Assembly (NCBI RefSeq): GCF_001618865.1
Contig: NZ_CP015136.1
Location: 2,453,001-2,517,000, forward strand
DNA: 64,000 nucleotides
Direction: 5' to 3'
Source: Luteitalea pratensis
GTDB taxonomy: Bacteria > Acidobacteriota > Vicinamibacteria > Vicinamibacterales > Vicinamibacteraceae
Each line of letters begins with the position of its first letter. The stretch's first letter is position 1. Position numbers and translations under genes: made by a program. Shown piece after piece: positions 42,225 to 53,921 of the stretch. Under the pieces are notes generated by a model, which was given only the letters and a program-made list of their open reading frames with translations, was not told where the DNA came from and searched no databases.

Positions 42225-45200
42225 GTGAAAGCCGTCGTGTTGGTTTGCGCACTGGCCATCCTTGTGCCAGGCCTCTGCCTTGCGCAGGCGCCGGCAGGCA
42301 CGATTGCAGGTGTTGTCCGCGATCCGTCCTCCGCGGTCGTACCCGAAGCGCGGGTGCAAGCGATCAGCCGCGCGACAGGCGAGGTCCGGCAGACGATCAC
42401 TTCTGAGCACGGCGAGTACAGTTTTCCTGCGCTACTGGCCGGCGAGTACGAGGTCAGCGTCGCCCCGTCCGGCTTTCAGCGGCTCGTTCGTGTTGCCAGG
42501 ACGGAAGCGGGAACGACGACCACCGCGGACCTCACCCTGCAAGTCGGCGATCTCGCCGATTCGATCAACGTCGACGCGGCCTTGCCACGGATTCGCTACG
42601 ACTCCGCTGCCGTTGGCGGCGTGATCACTCGGGATCTGATCGAGCGAGTACCTCTCAACGGACGCAGTTTTCTCGAACTCTCCAAGCTCGAGCCGGGACT
42701 GCAATCACCAACGAGCACGAACCGCAACCGCACCATCGTGCCTGTCCTTGGGGCGCCCGCATCCAATGTCGGCGGTCCTCGCTTCACCGTCGACGGCGGC
42801 AGTGTCTCGTCTGTGGGCTTTGGCGGGTCGCAGATGGGATTCTCACAGGAGGTGGTGCAGGAATTTCAGGTCGCCACGGTGAACTTCGACCCGTCGGCCG
42901 GACTCAGCGCCGCAGGCGCCGTCAACGTCGTCACCCGCGCCGGAAGCAACGACTTCCAGGGCACCGCGTTCTACTTTCTCCGCGACCATCGTCTGGCTGC
43001 GTATCCTGCGCTCAATCGGGATCACGACAACTCCGATCCGGCATTCCAGCGGCAGCAGTTCGGATTGGCGATGGGCGGACCGATCCGCGAGGGGCGGATC
43101 TTCGCGTTCGGCAGTTGGGAGCGCAACGACCAACGGGCTGTGACCGCAACGACGCTGCTGATCCCGGACTTCGCTCACTTGAGTGGTATCACCCAGACTC
43201 CACTTCTTGGCGACCTCGCCAGCGTGCGTGTCGACGCGAACATCACGAGTGCCCATCGGGCATTCGCCCGCTACTCCCATGATCGTAGCCAGGCGTTCGG
43301 GCCGGGAACCGCGATCGGTCCGTTGAACGCGTATCCATCGAGCTGGAGTCGCGCCGCGATCGGCGCTGATCAGGCTCTCCTGGGCCTGACGAGCGTTCTC
43401 CGCCCGACGTGGGTCAGCGATCTCCGCTTCTCGTACTTCGGCATCAGCTCGTCCATCGGGCCCGGCAGAGAACGGGATTGTCGCGATTGCCTCGGACTGG
43501 GCGCGCCGTTGATCAGCATTCCGGAGGCTGGCCTGCGTATCGGCAACTCGTCGGCGGTCGACTATCTCGGTGACCGCTTTCATCTGAGCGAATCAGTCAC
43601 CTGGCAGGGGAATGCGCATCGCTGGCGTGTCGGTGTCGACTGGGAGCACAACTCCGAACGCAATTTCCTGTGGAGGAACGATCCCGCCACGATCGTGTTG
43701 TTCTCGCCGGACGCGGTGCGCGCGTACAACACCCGGCCTGACCTTGCCGCGGAGCAGAGAATCCCGCTGCCCGCCGCGTTCCACACGGTGGACGACCTGC
43801 TGCAGCTTCCGCTCCAGAGCCTCACGATCGGCGTTGGCGAGCCGGGTGTGCCACAAGAGAACGGCGGAGACCTCCGACGCTGGAATACGCTGTGGCTCCA
43901 CGCGCAGGACACCTGGAGGACGCATGAGACCCTGACGCTGTCGTATGGAGTGGGCTGGGGTTTCGACGGCGTCCTCAACGACGATCTCGAGAAGCCCCCG
44001 CTGCTCGCACCGCTGTTCGGGACGGATGGGCTCGGGCCGACGCGGCGTGTCTGGACGAATGTTTCACCCACGTTCGGTCTGGCGTGGACTCCTGCCTCGG
44101 ATACGAGAACGGTCATTCGCGCCGGCGCCGGGCGCTATTACGGGACGCACGGCCTGACGAGCAGCATGGACGCGGAGCGCGTGGCGCTGGGTCCGCCTGG
44201 TCTCCAGCAGGATTTTGCAGGAACCTCGATTCTCAATTCAACGCCCGGTATTCCTGGAGTGGCCGTCGGGAGGCCGCTGAACTTCCGCGGTGCGCCAACA
44301 CGCTTCACCGGCGCACACATGATGGCGGTTCTTGCCGCGATCAGGGCCGGACTCGCAGAGAGATTGGCCATCGCCGATCCCACCGTGCAACAGATTCAGG
44401 TGAGCAAGCAGGCATCGCCGGCCATCTTTCCTGTCGATGTACCCAGTCCGTCCGCCGTGCACATGAATGCCGGCCTTCAACGCGACGTCGGTCAAGGCGT
44501 GGTGTTGAGCGCCGACCTGGTGTATCGCCACTTCGTGCACGTGCCGCAAGGTGGAGGCTCGTTCGACCTCAACCACTTCGACAGCGTGCGCGGCCCCGTG
44601 ATCCCCGAGTGCAGCGCTGCCCAGCGTGACGACCCGCAGGCGCTGTGCTCCCTTGGTCCGATCAACGTGCAGATGGCTCCTTTTCGCTTCGCGTACAAGG
44701 GCCTCCTGTTACGTGCCGACGCACGTCTGCCGCATGCCGTTCGGGTCCTTGGCTCCTATGCGTATTCGAGCAACACCGGAACCAACATCGGCAACGGCTT
44801 CAATCTCGAGAACTGGCTCGAGAACCGGGGGCCCGCCCCGAACGACTTCACGCATCTGCTGAACGTCGCCGGCGACACGCAGTTGCCGTGGGGATTCCAG
44901 GTGGGCTTCAACTTCGCGTACGCGAGCGCGCCGCCGTTCAGCGCATACGTTGGCGGGATCGACTTCAACGGCGACGGCACTGCCGGGGACCTGTTGCCGG
45001 GCACGACAGTGAATGCGTTCAACCGCGGCATGGGACGAGCGGATCTCGAACGGCTCGTCGACCAGTTCAACCAGACCCATGCCGGAGAGGCGGACACCCA
45101 GGGTGCGGTCATTCCGAGGTTGACGCTGCCGCCGCGGTATTCGTTCGGCGACAACGTTCACGGACTGGATCTGCGACTGAGCCACTCGTTCGCGATATCG

Positions 45201-45380
45201 CCAGGCCTGCGTCTGGTCGTCATCGGTGAGGTGTTCAACGTCTACAACGCCGCGAACCTCTCGGGCCACAGCGGTGATCTCGCGAGCGCAGCGTTCGGGC
45301 AGCCCGTCAGTCGCGCGCCGCAGGCGTTCGGGTCCAGCGGACCACGCGCCTTTCAAGTGGCGACGAGAGTGAGTTTTTGA
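42225..45380 (+). CDS. TonB-dependent receptor, Oar-like, with carboxypeptidase-regulatory domain
   Basis: 1051 residues. A signal peptide (about 1-21) is followed by a carboxypeptidase-regulatory-like domain (about 25-110, GTIAGVVRDPSSAVVPEARV), a plug (VITRDLIERVPLNGRSFLEL) and a 22-strand-type barrel ending in FQVATRVSF with a terminal Phe. Families of this kind are abundant in Acidobacteriota and import siderophores, glycans or peptides through the outer membrane. No SusD partner is present. The GTG at 42225 is the start with the complete signal peptide. Confidence 0.88.
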   Translation: MKAVVLVCALAILVPGLCLAQAPAGTIAGVVRDPSSAVVPEARVQAISRATGEVRQTITSEHGEYSFPALLAGEYEVSVAPSGFQRLVRVARTEAGTTTTADLTLQVGDLADSINVDAALPRIRYDSAAVGGVITRDLIERVPLNGRSFLELSKLEPGLQSPTSTNRNRTIVPVLGAPASNVGGPRFTVDGGSVSSVGFGGSQMGFSQEVVQEFQVATVNFDPSAGLSAAGAVNVVTRAGSNDFQGTAFYFLRDHRLAAYPALNRDHDNSDPAFQRQQFGLAMGGPIREGRIFAFGSWERNDQRAVTATTLLIPDFAHLSGITQTPLLGDLASVRVDANITSAHRAFARYSHDRSQAFGPGTAIGPLNAYPSSWSRAAIGADQALLGLTSVLRPTWVSDLRFSYFGISSSIGPGRERDCRDCLGLGAPLISIPEAGLRIGNSSAVDYLGDRFHLSESVTWQGNAHRWRVGVDWEHNSERNFLWRNDPATIVLFSPDAVRAYNTRPDLAAEQRIPLPAAFHTVDDLLQLPLQSLTIGVGEPGVPQENGGDLRRWNTLWLHAQDTWRTHETLTLSYGVGWGFDGVLNDDLEKPPLLAPLFGTDGLGPTRRVWTNVSPTFGLAWTPASDTRTVIRAGAGRYYGTHGLTSSMDAERVALGPPGLQQDFAGTSILNSTPGIPGVAVGRPLNFRGAPTRFTGAHMMAVLAAIRAGLAERLAIADPTVQQIQVSKQASPAIFPVDVPSPSAVHMNAGLQRDVGQGVVLSADLVYRHFVHVPQGGGSFDLNHFDSVRGPVIPECSAAQRDDPQALCSLGPINVQMAPFRFAYKGLLLRADARLPHAVRVLGSYAYSSNTGTNIGNGFNLENWLENRGPAPNDFTHLLNVAGDTQLPWGFQVGFNFAYASAPPFSAYVGGIDFNGDGTAGDLLPGTTVNAFNRGMGRADLERLVDQFNQTHAGEADTQGAVIPRLTLPPRYSFGDNVHGLDLRLSHSFAISPGLRLVVIGEVFNVYNAANLSGHSGDLASAAFGQPVSRAPQAFGSSGPRAFQVATRVSF

Positions 45381-45395
45381 AGGTGCGTCGCGGAT

Positions 45396-46883
45396 CTACG
45401 GCTGCAGGCCGACCTGCTTGCGCAGCACGGCGAACCGCGCCTGCGATCGCAGCGACGACACCTCCGGGGCCCGGAGGAGCTCAGGAATGCCGGGCTCATT
45501 GGCGGCGAGCGCCATCTCGAGCGACGCGAGCGCCTGCTCCGTCGCCTCGAGGCACGCGTAAGCAAACGCCAACCAAGTCGCGGGCCTGGGGGAGTTACGG
45601 ACCTCGTCGAGCAACAGCGACCTTTCGCGTCGACCCGCCCGTACCTCGACGCAGGTCACCCAGGCGCCCATCGCGCCCGGCGTTCTCGCGGAGGTTGCGA
45701 CCGGCGGCGCTCCCAGTTTGACGCTCTTCTCGAGTACCTCGAGTGCCTCCGCGGGCTTTCCCTCCAGTGAGAGCGCTCGCGCCATCAAGCTGTAGGCCCT
45801 GTTCCGGCTGGGGTCCAATGCAATGGCCTTGCGGACCTGCTCGACGGCGTCACCGTAGCGTCCCGCCAACAGCAGGGCTTCCCCAGCTTCCGTGTTGATG
45901 TACGGCGAAAGGGGATCGATCGCCAGGGCCCGATGGACTTCGCTCAGGCCCTCGTCGAGGCGCCCCTGCACGACGAGGACCCGTACACCGAGCTCGAGGT
46001 GCGCAAGGGCGTTGTTCGGGTTCAGCTCGATGCCGCGTCGAAAGCCGCGCTCCGCATCCAGCCACGCATACTCGCGGGCGCGAATCGCGGCCATCGCGGC
46101 GTGCGCTTCGGAGAGCATCGGGTCGAGCTCGAGGGCGCGCGCAGCCGCCTCTTTCGCCCGTGGCCACGCGTTGAGCGAGTTCCGGGAGCCCATGTTGCGT
46201 TCCACTGCGATGAACGCATCGGCCATGCCGGCGTACGCGAGGGCGTAGTCGGGGTCCTTGGCGATGGCGGCCTCGTAGTACGCCACGGCTGAACTGGCCA
46301 CCGGGCGGACGCGCGCGGGGAAGGCCGCCATGACCTGCCGGCCGCGGAGGTAGAGGTCGTAGGCTTCGACGTTCGCCTCGTATGGGCGCCGGCCGGTCGT
46401 AACAGGGCCTCGATCCGGCGGCACCAACCACCACGCGGCCGCTGCGACGGCCGCAACCGCGACCGAGACCGCGCCCAGACCAACCGCCGCCCAGACGCGC
46501 CGGCGAGACAATGGACCAGCGTCCGATTGGGATGGGGCAGCCGCACGCCGATGGAAGGCCGGCCTATAGCCCCCCTTGGGTACTTCGATGGCAATCGGGT
46601 CGAGACGGCCTTCTGTCTCGTAGTACTTGCTCAACCGCGCGCGAAGCCGTACCGCCTCGGTCCGCACGATTGCATCCACCTTCGGGTCGTAATCCGGCCT
46701 GCGGTCGAAGACCTCCAGCGCAATCACCGATTCCTTCAGCTCGTTGTCGCGTCCTTCGAGGTGCCGTTCGACGAGAAACCGGAGAAAGCGCGACTGCCGT
46801 TCGTTGCGCGCGAACGCGGCACTCGAAAGCGTCCTTTCCAGCGCCTCCCGCGCCACGACCGCGTCAATGCCGTCCGCCGCCAC
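45396..46883 (-). CDS. membrane-anchored TPR protein with N-terminal regulator-like domain
   Basis: 495 residues. The N-terminal 110 residues (FLRFLVERHLEGRDNELKES, DPKVDAIVRTEAVRLRARLSKYYE) form a helical domain that I recall as common in acidobacterial TPR proteins. A transmembrane helix (about 140-165) separates it from roughly eight TPR repeats (EAYDLYLRG, AIAKDPDYALAYAGMADAF, ALELDPMLSEAHAAMAAI and others). A signal-transducing or scaffold role is likely. The GTG at 46883 is preceded by TAATCT at 6 nt on the minus strand. Confidence 0.75.
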   Translation of the reverse strand: MAADGIDAVVAREALERTLSSAAFARNERQSRFLRFLVERHLEGRDNELKESVIALEVFDRRPDYDPKVDAIVRTEAVRLRARLSKYYETEGRLDPIAIEVPKGGYRPAFHRRAAAPSQSDAGPLSRRRVWAAVGLGAVSVAVAAVAAAAWWLVPPDRGPVTTGRRPYEANVEAYDLYLRGRQVMAAFPARVRPVASSAVAYYEAAIAKDPDYALAYAGMADAFIAVERNMGSRNSLNAWPRAKEAAARALELDPMLSEAHAAMAAIRAREYAWLDAERGFRRGIELNPNNALAHLELGVRVLVVQGRLDEGLSEVHRALAIDPLSPYINTEAGEALLLAGRYGDAVEQVRKAIALDPSRNRAYSLMARALSLEGKPAEALEVLEKSVKLGAPPVATSARTPGAMGAWVTCVEVRAGRRERSLLLDEVRNSPRPATWLAFAYACLEATEQALASLEMALAANEPGIPELLRAPEVSSLRSQARFAVLRKQVGLQP

Positions 46884-46889
46884 AGGGCG

Positions 46890-46895
46890 AGATTA
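46890..46895 (-). promoter_or_regulatory. leaderless-type -10 box (TAATCT)
   Basis: TAATCT on the minus strand lies 6 nt before the GTG start at 46883. Confidence 0.45.
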
Positions 46896-46979
46896 TGCGC
46901 CCCTTTTGCACGTTGCAACTGGCGTCCAACCCCTTTTCAACTCCCTGCAACTTGTGCCGGGTACGCCGCGCGCGGCACA

Positions 46980-47222
46980 TTCCGCGGCGGACCTATTATC
47001 GGCGACTCGGACAATGGCGGGTGGACGTGGCCCGACGTCTTCGATCGTCTGAGCGCCACGGAGCAGTTCGGATTCCTTGGCACCGTTGACGGCGTCGTAT
47101 CGATTACCGGGCTCCGCGGGACGTTCGACGGTGACCTCCTGTACTTCAACAGCGAGACAAACAGGAACGAACCGACCTGGTACTGCCGCGCGAAGGATCA
47201 TGCCGTCACGCTGCGACGGTGA
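46980..47222 (+). pseudogene. fragment of a secreted protein gene
   Basis: In-frame residues GGPIIGDSDNGGWTWPDVFD, then ITGLRGTFDGDLLYF and a terminal CRAKDHAVTLRR look like the C-terminal end of a small beta-rich secreted protein. No start codon with a signal peptide is found upstream, and the frame before it is not protein-like. It probably represents a decayed gene in the 370-bp gap between the TPR gene and the lipoprotein gene. Confidence 0.35.
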
Positions 47223-47252
47223 CCGACGCCAGGCGCCCGAGGAATCATCGAG

Positions 47253-47996
47253 ATGAACACGTTCTGTCGGACAGCCCTCCCTATCCTCCTGCCGACGGTG
47301 CTGCTGGCCTGCGATGGCCGCGGGCCAACGGAACCAACGACAGTGACGCAGCCGACCGCAGCCGGGCAACCGGCGCCGCCACCGCCACCCGGGCAGACCT
47401 TCAACGTCGCCGGCGTGGTCACCGACGAACGTGGCGCGCCGATGGCGGGTGCGGTGGTGACGATGGCGCATTGGGTGGGGGGCCACGTGGAATTCCCGTC
47501 GGTGTCGACCGATGCGACCGGTGGCTACGCGATCAGCTTCACGGCCAATCCTTTGGGGAGCAGCTTCGTGGCACGGGCGCAGGTGGTTGCGGAAGGCTAC
47601 GAGGAATACTGGCGCAGTCTCATGGGCACTGGTGGGACGACTTTCACCGAAACGTTTCGTCTGCATCGCGTCACGCGCATGACCGCTGGAGATGCAATGA
47701 CGCTGTCGGTTCCGCCGGATACCGGCGAGTGCCGCGGCTGGGTGGCCGAGGTGTGCCCGATTGTGCGCGTGGTAGTGCCGACGGACGGCAGGTTGCGGAT
47801 TGAGGTCATCCCGAGTGACGGCAGCGCTCCAACGCCGCCAGTGGAGGTCTGTTGCGTCCGTGGCAGCGAGGAATACGGCAACCCCATTACCGTGCCTGTT
47901 GCGGCTGGCGTCGAACTCGAGGTGAAGGTGGGGATGCCGCGGGGGTACACGACAATCCAGTCGTTTCGCGTGATGACGGCGTTTGAAGCCTCCTGA
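47253..47996 (+). CDS. lipoprotein with carboxypeptidase-regulatory-like domain
   Basis: 247 residues. A lipoprotein signal with lipobox LLAC (Cys20) is followed by a Pro/Thr-rich linker and a carboxypeptidase-regulatory-like beta domain (about 50-130, FNVAGVVTDERGAPMAGAVVTM). A second beta region is similar to PPC-type domains (VPPDTGECRGWVAEVCPIV, TDGRLRIEV), and the protein ends with IQSFRVMTAFE. It is probably anchored at the outer membrane or periplasm. GAGG lies before the ATG at 47253. The binding target is unknown. Confidence 0.7.
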   Translation: MNTFCRTALPILLPTVLLACDGRGPTEPTTVTQPTAAGQPAPPPPPGQTFNVAGVVTDERGAPMAGAVVTMAHWVGGHVEFPSVSTDATGGYAISFTANPLGSSFVARAQVVAEGYEEYWRSLMGTGGTTFTETFRLHRVTRMTAGDAMTLSVPPDTGECRGWVAEVCPIVRVVVPTDGRLRIEVIPSDGSAPTPPVEVCCVRGSEEYGNPITVPVAAGVELEVKVGMPRGYTTIQSFRVMTAFEAS

Positions 47997-48335
47997 CGAC
48001 CGCACGTTCGGTGGCGCGTCGAGGGGCCTCAGATCAGGCCTCGTCATGACGTGCTAAGATTCTGCGTAATCAGGACATAAGAGATCTACGCGCGAAATCT
48101 CAGGACCATCAACCCGGTCTGACACGATACGTTGCCGGCAGCGCCCGGCGTGATCTGCGTACACGGCTGTGTGGCGCAGCCCTCGGATCGTCAGTCCCCT
48201 GCATCACGGTCGTGTCGATTCATGCGCAGGCGTCGGCCCAGACCACAGAAGCCCATGACATCGTGGCCGCGTCCTGAGCGCGCAAGTCTTGTGCCCTGGG
48301 ACATAGACCTGGAACGACCGACCGTTGGAGGGGGT
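47997..48335. other. intergenic region without a convincing gene
   Basis: 339 bp with no heptamer array, unlike other large gaps. A small hairpin GGCCT, CAGATC, AGGCC near 48028 could terminate the lipoprotein gene. The frame of the next gene is open upstream, but its composition (Arg/Pro-rich) is not protein-like. Confidence 0.5.
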
Positions 48336-49295
48336 ATGACGGTGCTTTCCGTTGCCGTCGGCGTCGGCGCGTTGACTGCGCTGGCAGTGCAGCTGGTTCA
48401 GGGACCAGCTGCGTCTGCTGGAAGCGACGGGGACCGTGCGACCGAGCTGGCCGCCATCGAGCAACTCCACCAGCAGGACATCGCCGCGACGTTGTCGCGA
48501 GATCCGGTTGCACTGACCGATTTGTGGACCGACGACGCCATTCGTCTCGGCCCGGGCCAGCCGGCAGAAGTCGGAAAGCAAGCTATCCGAGAAAGTAACC
48601 AACGCTTGGCGGCTCGGCCAGGCGTCAAGGTGTTGACCTACGTTCCAGAGATCAAGGACGTGACGATCTGGGACGGCTGGGCAGTCGAGTGGGGTTACTT
48701 CGCTGGTTCGTATGTCGAATCGCCGGGTGGCGAGGCGAAGCAGATTCGTGGCGCGAGGCTCTGGGTGCTCAGGAAGCTCCCGGACGGCAGCTGGAAAGTC
48801 TTCCGCGGGATGGGGACTCCAGTTGCTGTCGTTGCCGGCGCGGCGACCGCGGTGGCAGGCACAGTGGTTCACGGACCGGCCACGTCGGCTGGAAGCGACA
48901 GAGGGCGCGATGCGGACCGCGCCGCCATCGAGAGGCTGAAACAGCAGGACGTGGTCGCGACGATTGCGCGAGATGCTGTTGCGATGGCGAATATGTGGAC
49001 CGAGGACGCCGTTCGGCTCGGCCCCGACGCCCCGGCAGAGATCGGCAACCAAGCTATCCGAGAGACCAACGAACGCTCGACGGCTCGCCCGATCAAGGTG
49101 CTGACTCTGGTTCCCCAGACCAGGGACTTGACGATCTGGGACGGAGGGGCAGTCGAGTGGCGTACCCTCACGGCTTCCTTCGTCGCCTCGGCGGGTGGCG
49201 AGCCGAAGCAGGTTCGTGGCACGGTGCTCGGGGTGTACAAGAAGCTCCCGGACGGCAGCTGGAAAGTCTTCCGCGCGATGGGGCTCCCAGAATGA
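48336..49295 (+). CDS. fused tandem duplicate of a DUF4440/SnoaL-like secreted protein
   Basis: 319 residues formed by two copies of one about 155-residue protein joined head to tail. Copy 1 (about 1-155) has a signal-like segment [20 protein letters not shown], then a DUF4440 cone fold ([44 protein letters not shown]). Copy 2 repeats all of it, including the signal-like segment ([20 protein letters not shown]), and both end [13 protein letters not shown]. The second signal now lies in the middle and may act as a membrane helix. The ATG at 48336 has GGAGGGGG before it. The stop overlaps the next ATG by 4 nt. Confidence 0.75.
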   Translation: MTVLSVAVGVGALTALAVQLVQGPAASAGSDGDRATELAAIEQLHQQDIAATLSRDPVALTDLWTDDAIRLGPGQPAEVGKQAIRESNQRLAARPGVKVLTYVPEIKDVTIWDGWAVEWGYFAGSYVESPGGEAKQIRGARLWVLRKLPDGSWKVFRGMGTPVAVVAGAATAVAGTVVHGPATSAGSDRGRDADRAAIERLKQQDVVATIARDAVAMANMWTEDAVRLGPDAPAEIGNQAIRETNERSTARPIKVLTLVPQTRDLTIWDGGAVEWRTLTASFVASAGGEPKQVRGTVLGVYKKLPDGSWKVFRAMGLPE

Positions 49296-50084
49296 GTTGC
49301 AACACAGGTGGAGCGGACTGGCACGCCGCAGGTGCGCTGATCTTTTCGTCCGCACTGCTCTTTGCCGGGACGGCATCCGGCGAAGAAGTGAGGGTCATGA
49401 CCGCGGGTGGTATGGCGGCAGCACACCTTCAATGGGTCTCTCAGTTCGAACGCGCGACAGGGCATACAGTCGTGACGGATGCGACCTCAACAGGGTTGGG
49501 TCGGACTCCATCGCGAGCCGGGTGCGACGAGGTGAGCCCGTGGACGTGATCATTCTGACCCGCGCCGGCGTCGACGAATTGATCAATGAGGGCAGGTTGT
49601 GGCGGCCAGCCGCGTCGACCTGGCGCGATCGCGCATCGGCATGGCAGTCCGGAGGGGGATTCCGAAGCCGGATATCAGCACGGTCGACGCGCTGAAGCGC
49701 GTCTTACTGCAAGCGGAATCCATTGCGTATTCCGCGCAGGTCAGCGGCGTCTATCTTGCCACCGAGCTGTTTTCGCGCCTCGGGATCGTCGACCAGGTGA
49801 TGACCAAGAGCACGAGGGTTGAGGTCGGACGAGTGGGTGCGGTGCTGGCACGCGGCGAGGCGGAGATTGGCTTTCAACAAATCAGCGAGTTATTGGAGGT
49901 GCCCGGGATCGATTACGTCGGACCGCTACCAGCTGAAGTCCAACGAGTGACCGTGTTCTCGGCGGCTATCGCGGTTGGCGCAAGGCATCCGGATGCGGCT
50001 CTGGCGCTCATCGAGTTCTTCGCGTCGCCAATCGGACTGGAAACGATGGCGAAGAGCGGCCTCGATCCGATATCCGGCCGTTGA
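49292..50084 (+). pseudogene. ModA-like periplasmic substrate-binding protein, two frameshifts
   Basis: Three frames joined in order give a complete solute-binding protein of about 260 residues. Frame 1 (from 49292) has a signal peptide and EEVRVMTAGGMAAAHLQWVSQFERATGHTVV. Frame 2 (about 49500-49600) has DSIASRVRRGEPVDVIILTRAGVDELINEG. Frame 3 (from about 49599) has ASRVDLARSRIGMAVRRGIPKPDISTVDALK through GEAEIGFQQISELLEVPGIDYVGPLP to the end. The shifts lie near 49495 and 49600, each correctable by one base. Relatives bind molybdate-like oxyanions or unknown ligands. It begins in an ATGA overlap with the preceding gene and is followed by an attC-like remnant. Confidence 0.75.
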
Positions 50085-50159
50085 AACGGCCAACGCGCGA
50101 CGGAACCCACACGCGCGCCGGACACCAGGCGGAAGGCCGGAGAAGTCGTCAGGCTTGGT

Positions 50160-50228
50160 GGCGAATCACCGCTTGCAGCCGACGGCGCCAGCGAGACCGC
50201 GAGGCGCCGCCGCTGGCGCGACAGCCAG
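50160..50228 (+). other. decayed attC-like element downstream of the ModA pseudogene
   Basis: Contains CACCGCTTGCAGCCGACGGC, nearly identical to the left arm of attC sites 1, 3 and 4, followed by a partly complementary right arm (GGCGCCGCCGCTGGCGCGAC). The R' core GTTRRRY is lost. The position just after a gene and the orientation match a cassette end. Confidence 0.55.
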
Positions 50229-50234
50229 TCGAAC

Positions 50235-50831
50235 ATGGCACCAGAGAAAGCCGTTTACGTGATCGTGGTCGAAGGGTTCGCCGATTGGGAGCCCGCTCAC
50301 GCCCTGGCAGAGTTGCGCCGTCATGGCCAGTATCGCGTGGAGTCGGTCGGCCTGACATTGGCGACTGTCGAATCGATGGGTGGGATCCAAGTGCTGCCGT
50401 CGACAAGCGTCGCCAAGGTCGACACGGCGGATGTGGCTGCGCTCATCCTCCCCGGCGGCGATCGTTGGGAGAACTCGCCTGTCGAACCGGAACTCGAACA
50501 GTTGTTGAACGATCTGGACGCGCAGGGCACTCCCATCGCCGCGATCTGCGCGGCCACCGTCGCGATCGCGCGCCTCGGTCTTCTACGAGGGCGTCGCCAC
50601 ACCAGCAACGGTCTCGAGTATCTGCGTTCGAACGTTCCTGGCTATGCAGAGTCGGCGAACTACGTCGATAGTCCGGCTGTACGCGATCACGGGCTCATCA
50701 CCGCCAGTGGCCTCGGCGACGTGGAGTTCGCGCGTGAACTCCTCGAAGAACTGAACGTGCTCAGTGTCGAGGACCGGGCGACTTGGGCGTCCATCTTTCG
50801 CAGCGCCCGTCTGCCAGGCGGAGCTGCCTGA
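50235..50831 (+). CDS. DJ-1/PfpI-family protein (YajL/glutamine-amidotransferase-like)
   Basis: 198 residues. The nucleophile elbow Cys is C105 in AAICAATVAIARLGLL, followed by GRRHTSNG with the usual His. An acidic residue in EGFADWEP sits near the Cys in this fold. DJ-1/PfpI proteins act as glyoxalases or deglycases, proteases or chaperones; the specific activity cannot be read here. The ATG lies 7 nt after the decayed attC-like element. It is followed by the Ser/Thr kinase gene. Confidence 0.82.
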   Translation: MAPEKAVYVIVVEGFADWEPAHALAELRRHGQYRVESVGLTLATVESMGGIQVLPSTSVAKVDTADVAALILPGGDRWENSPVEPELEQLLNDLDAQGTPIAAICAATVAIARLGLLRGRRHTSNGLEYLRSNVPGYAESANYVDSPAVRDHGLITASGLGDVEFARELLEELNVLSVEDRATWASIFRSARLPGGAA

Positions 50832-50908
50832 CATCGGCGTGGTCCGGGACCAGGCACGCCCGACCCTTCCGCGTGGAGACGGTATGATGACGGCGTTCGT
50901 CGACAAGG

Positions 50909-53575
<2,667 letters not shown>

Positions 53576-53608
53576 GCGCCCGTTACCGCGACGGTTCCAT
53601 TTCGGATC

Positions 53609-53614
53609 TACGAT
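53609..53614 (+). promoter_or_regulatory. leaderless-type -10 box (TACGAT)
   Basis: TACGAT lies 6 nt before the antitoxin ATG. The TACGATGGCGCC stretch is shared with the DUF6265 gene promoter at 14312. Confidence 0.45.
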
Positions 53615-53620
53615 GGCGCC

Positions 53621-53857
53621 ATGGCTACGGTGACGCTTTCGGTCAAGAACGTCCCAGCCGATCTTGCGCAGCGCCTGAAGGCACGGGCCGCGCTACACCA
53701 CCGTTCCCTGCAAGGCGAGCTGATGGCGATTCTGGATGAGGCCAGCCGGCAGATGACCGTCGAGGATCTGGCTGCACTCGCATCACGCATCGGATTGCGC
53801 ACGCCAGCGGAGTCGATGCGCCTTGTCAGGGACGCGCGCGCTGGCCGTCGTCGTTGA
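53621..53857 (+). CDS. FitA/VapB-type ribbon-helix-helix antitoxin, orphan
   Basis: 78 residues. The N-terminal RHH domain ATVTLSVKNVPADLAQRLKARAALHHRSLQGEL matches FitA-like (Arc/MetJ) antitoxins, and the C-terminal helical tail (VEDLAALASRIGLRTPAES, then MRLVRDARAGRRR) normally wraps a PIN-domain toxin. No PIN gene follows: the next gene is 65 bp away, convergent and unrelated. It is either a solitary regulator or the survivor of a lost toxin pair. GTTGACC follows the stop. Confidence 0.78.
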   Translation: MATVTLSVKNVPADLAQRLKARAALHHRSLQGELMAILDEASRQMTVEDLAALASRIGLRTPAESMRLVRDARAGRRR

Positions 53858-53921
53858 CCGTCCGTGGTTGCCGCCGTTCGTTCGGCGAACCTGACGGTCC
53901 GTAGGCGGCCGAGCTATCGCG

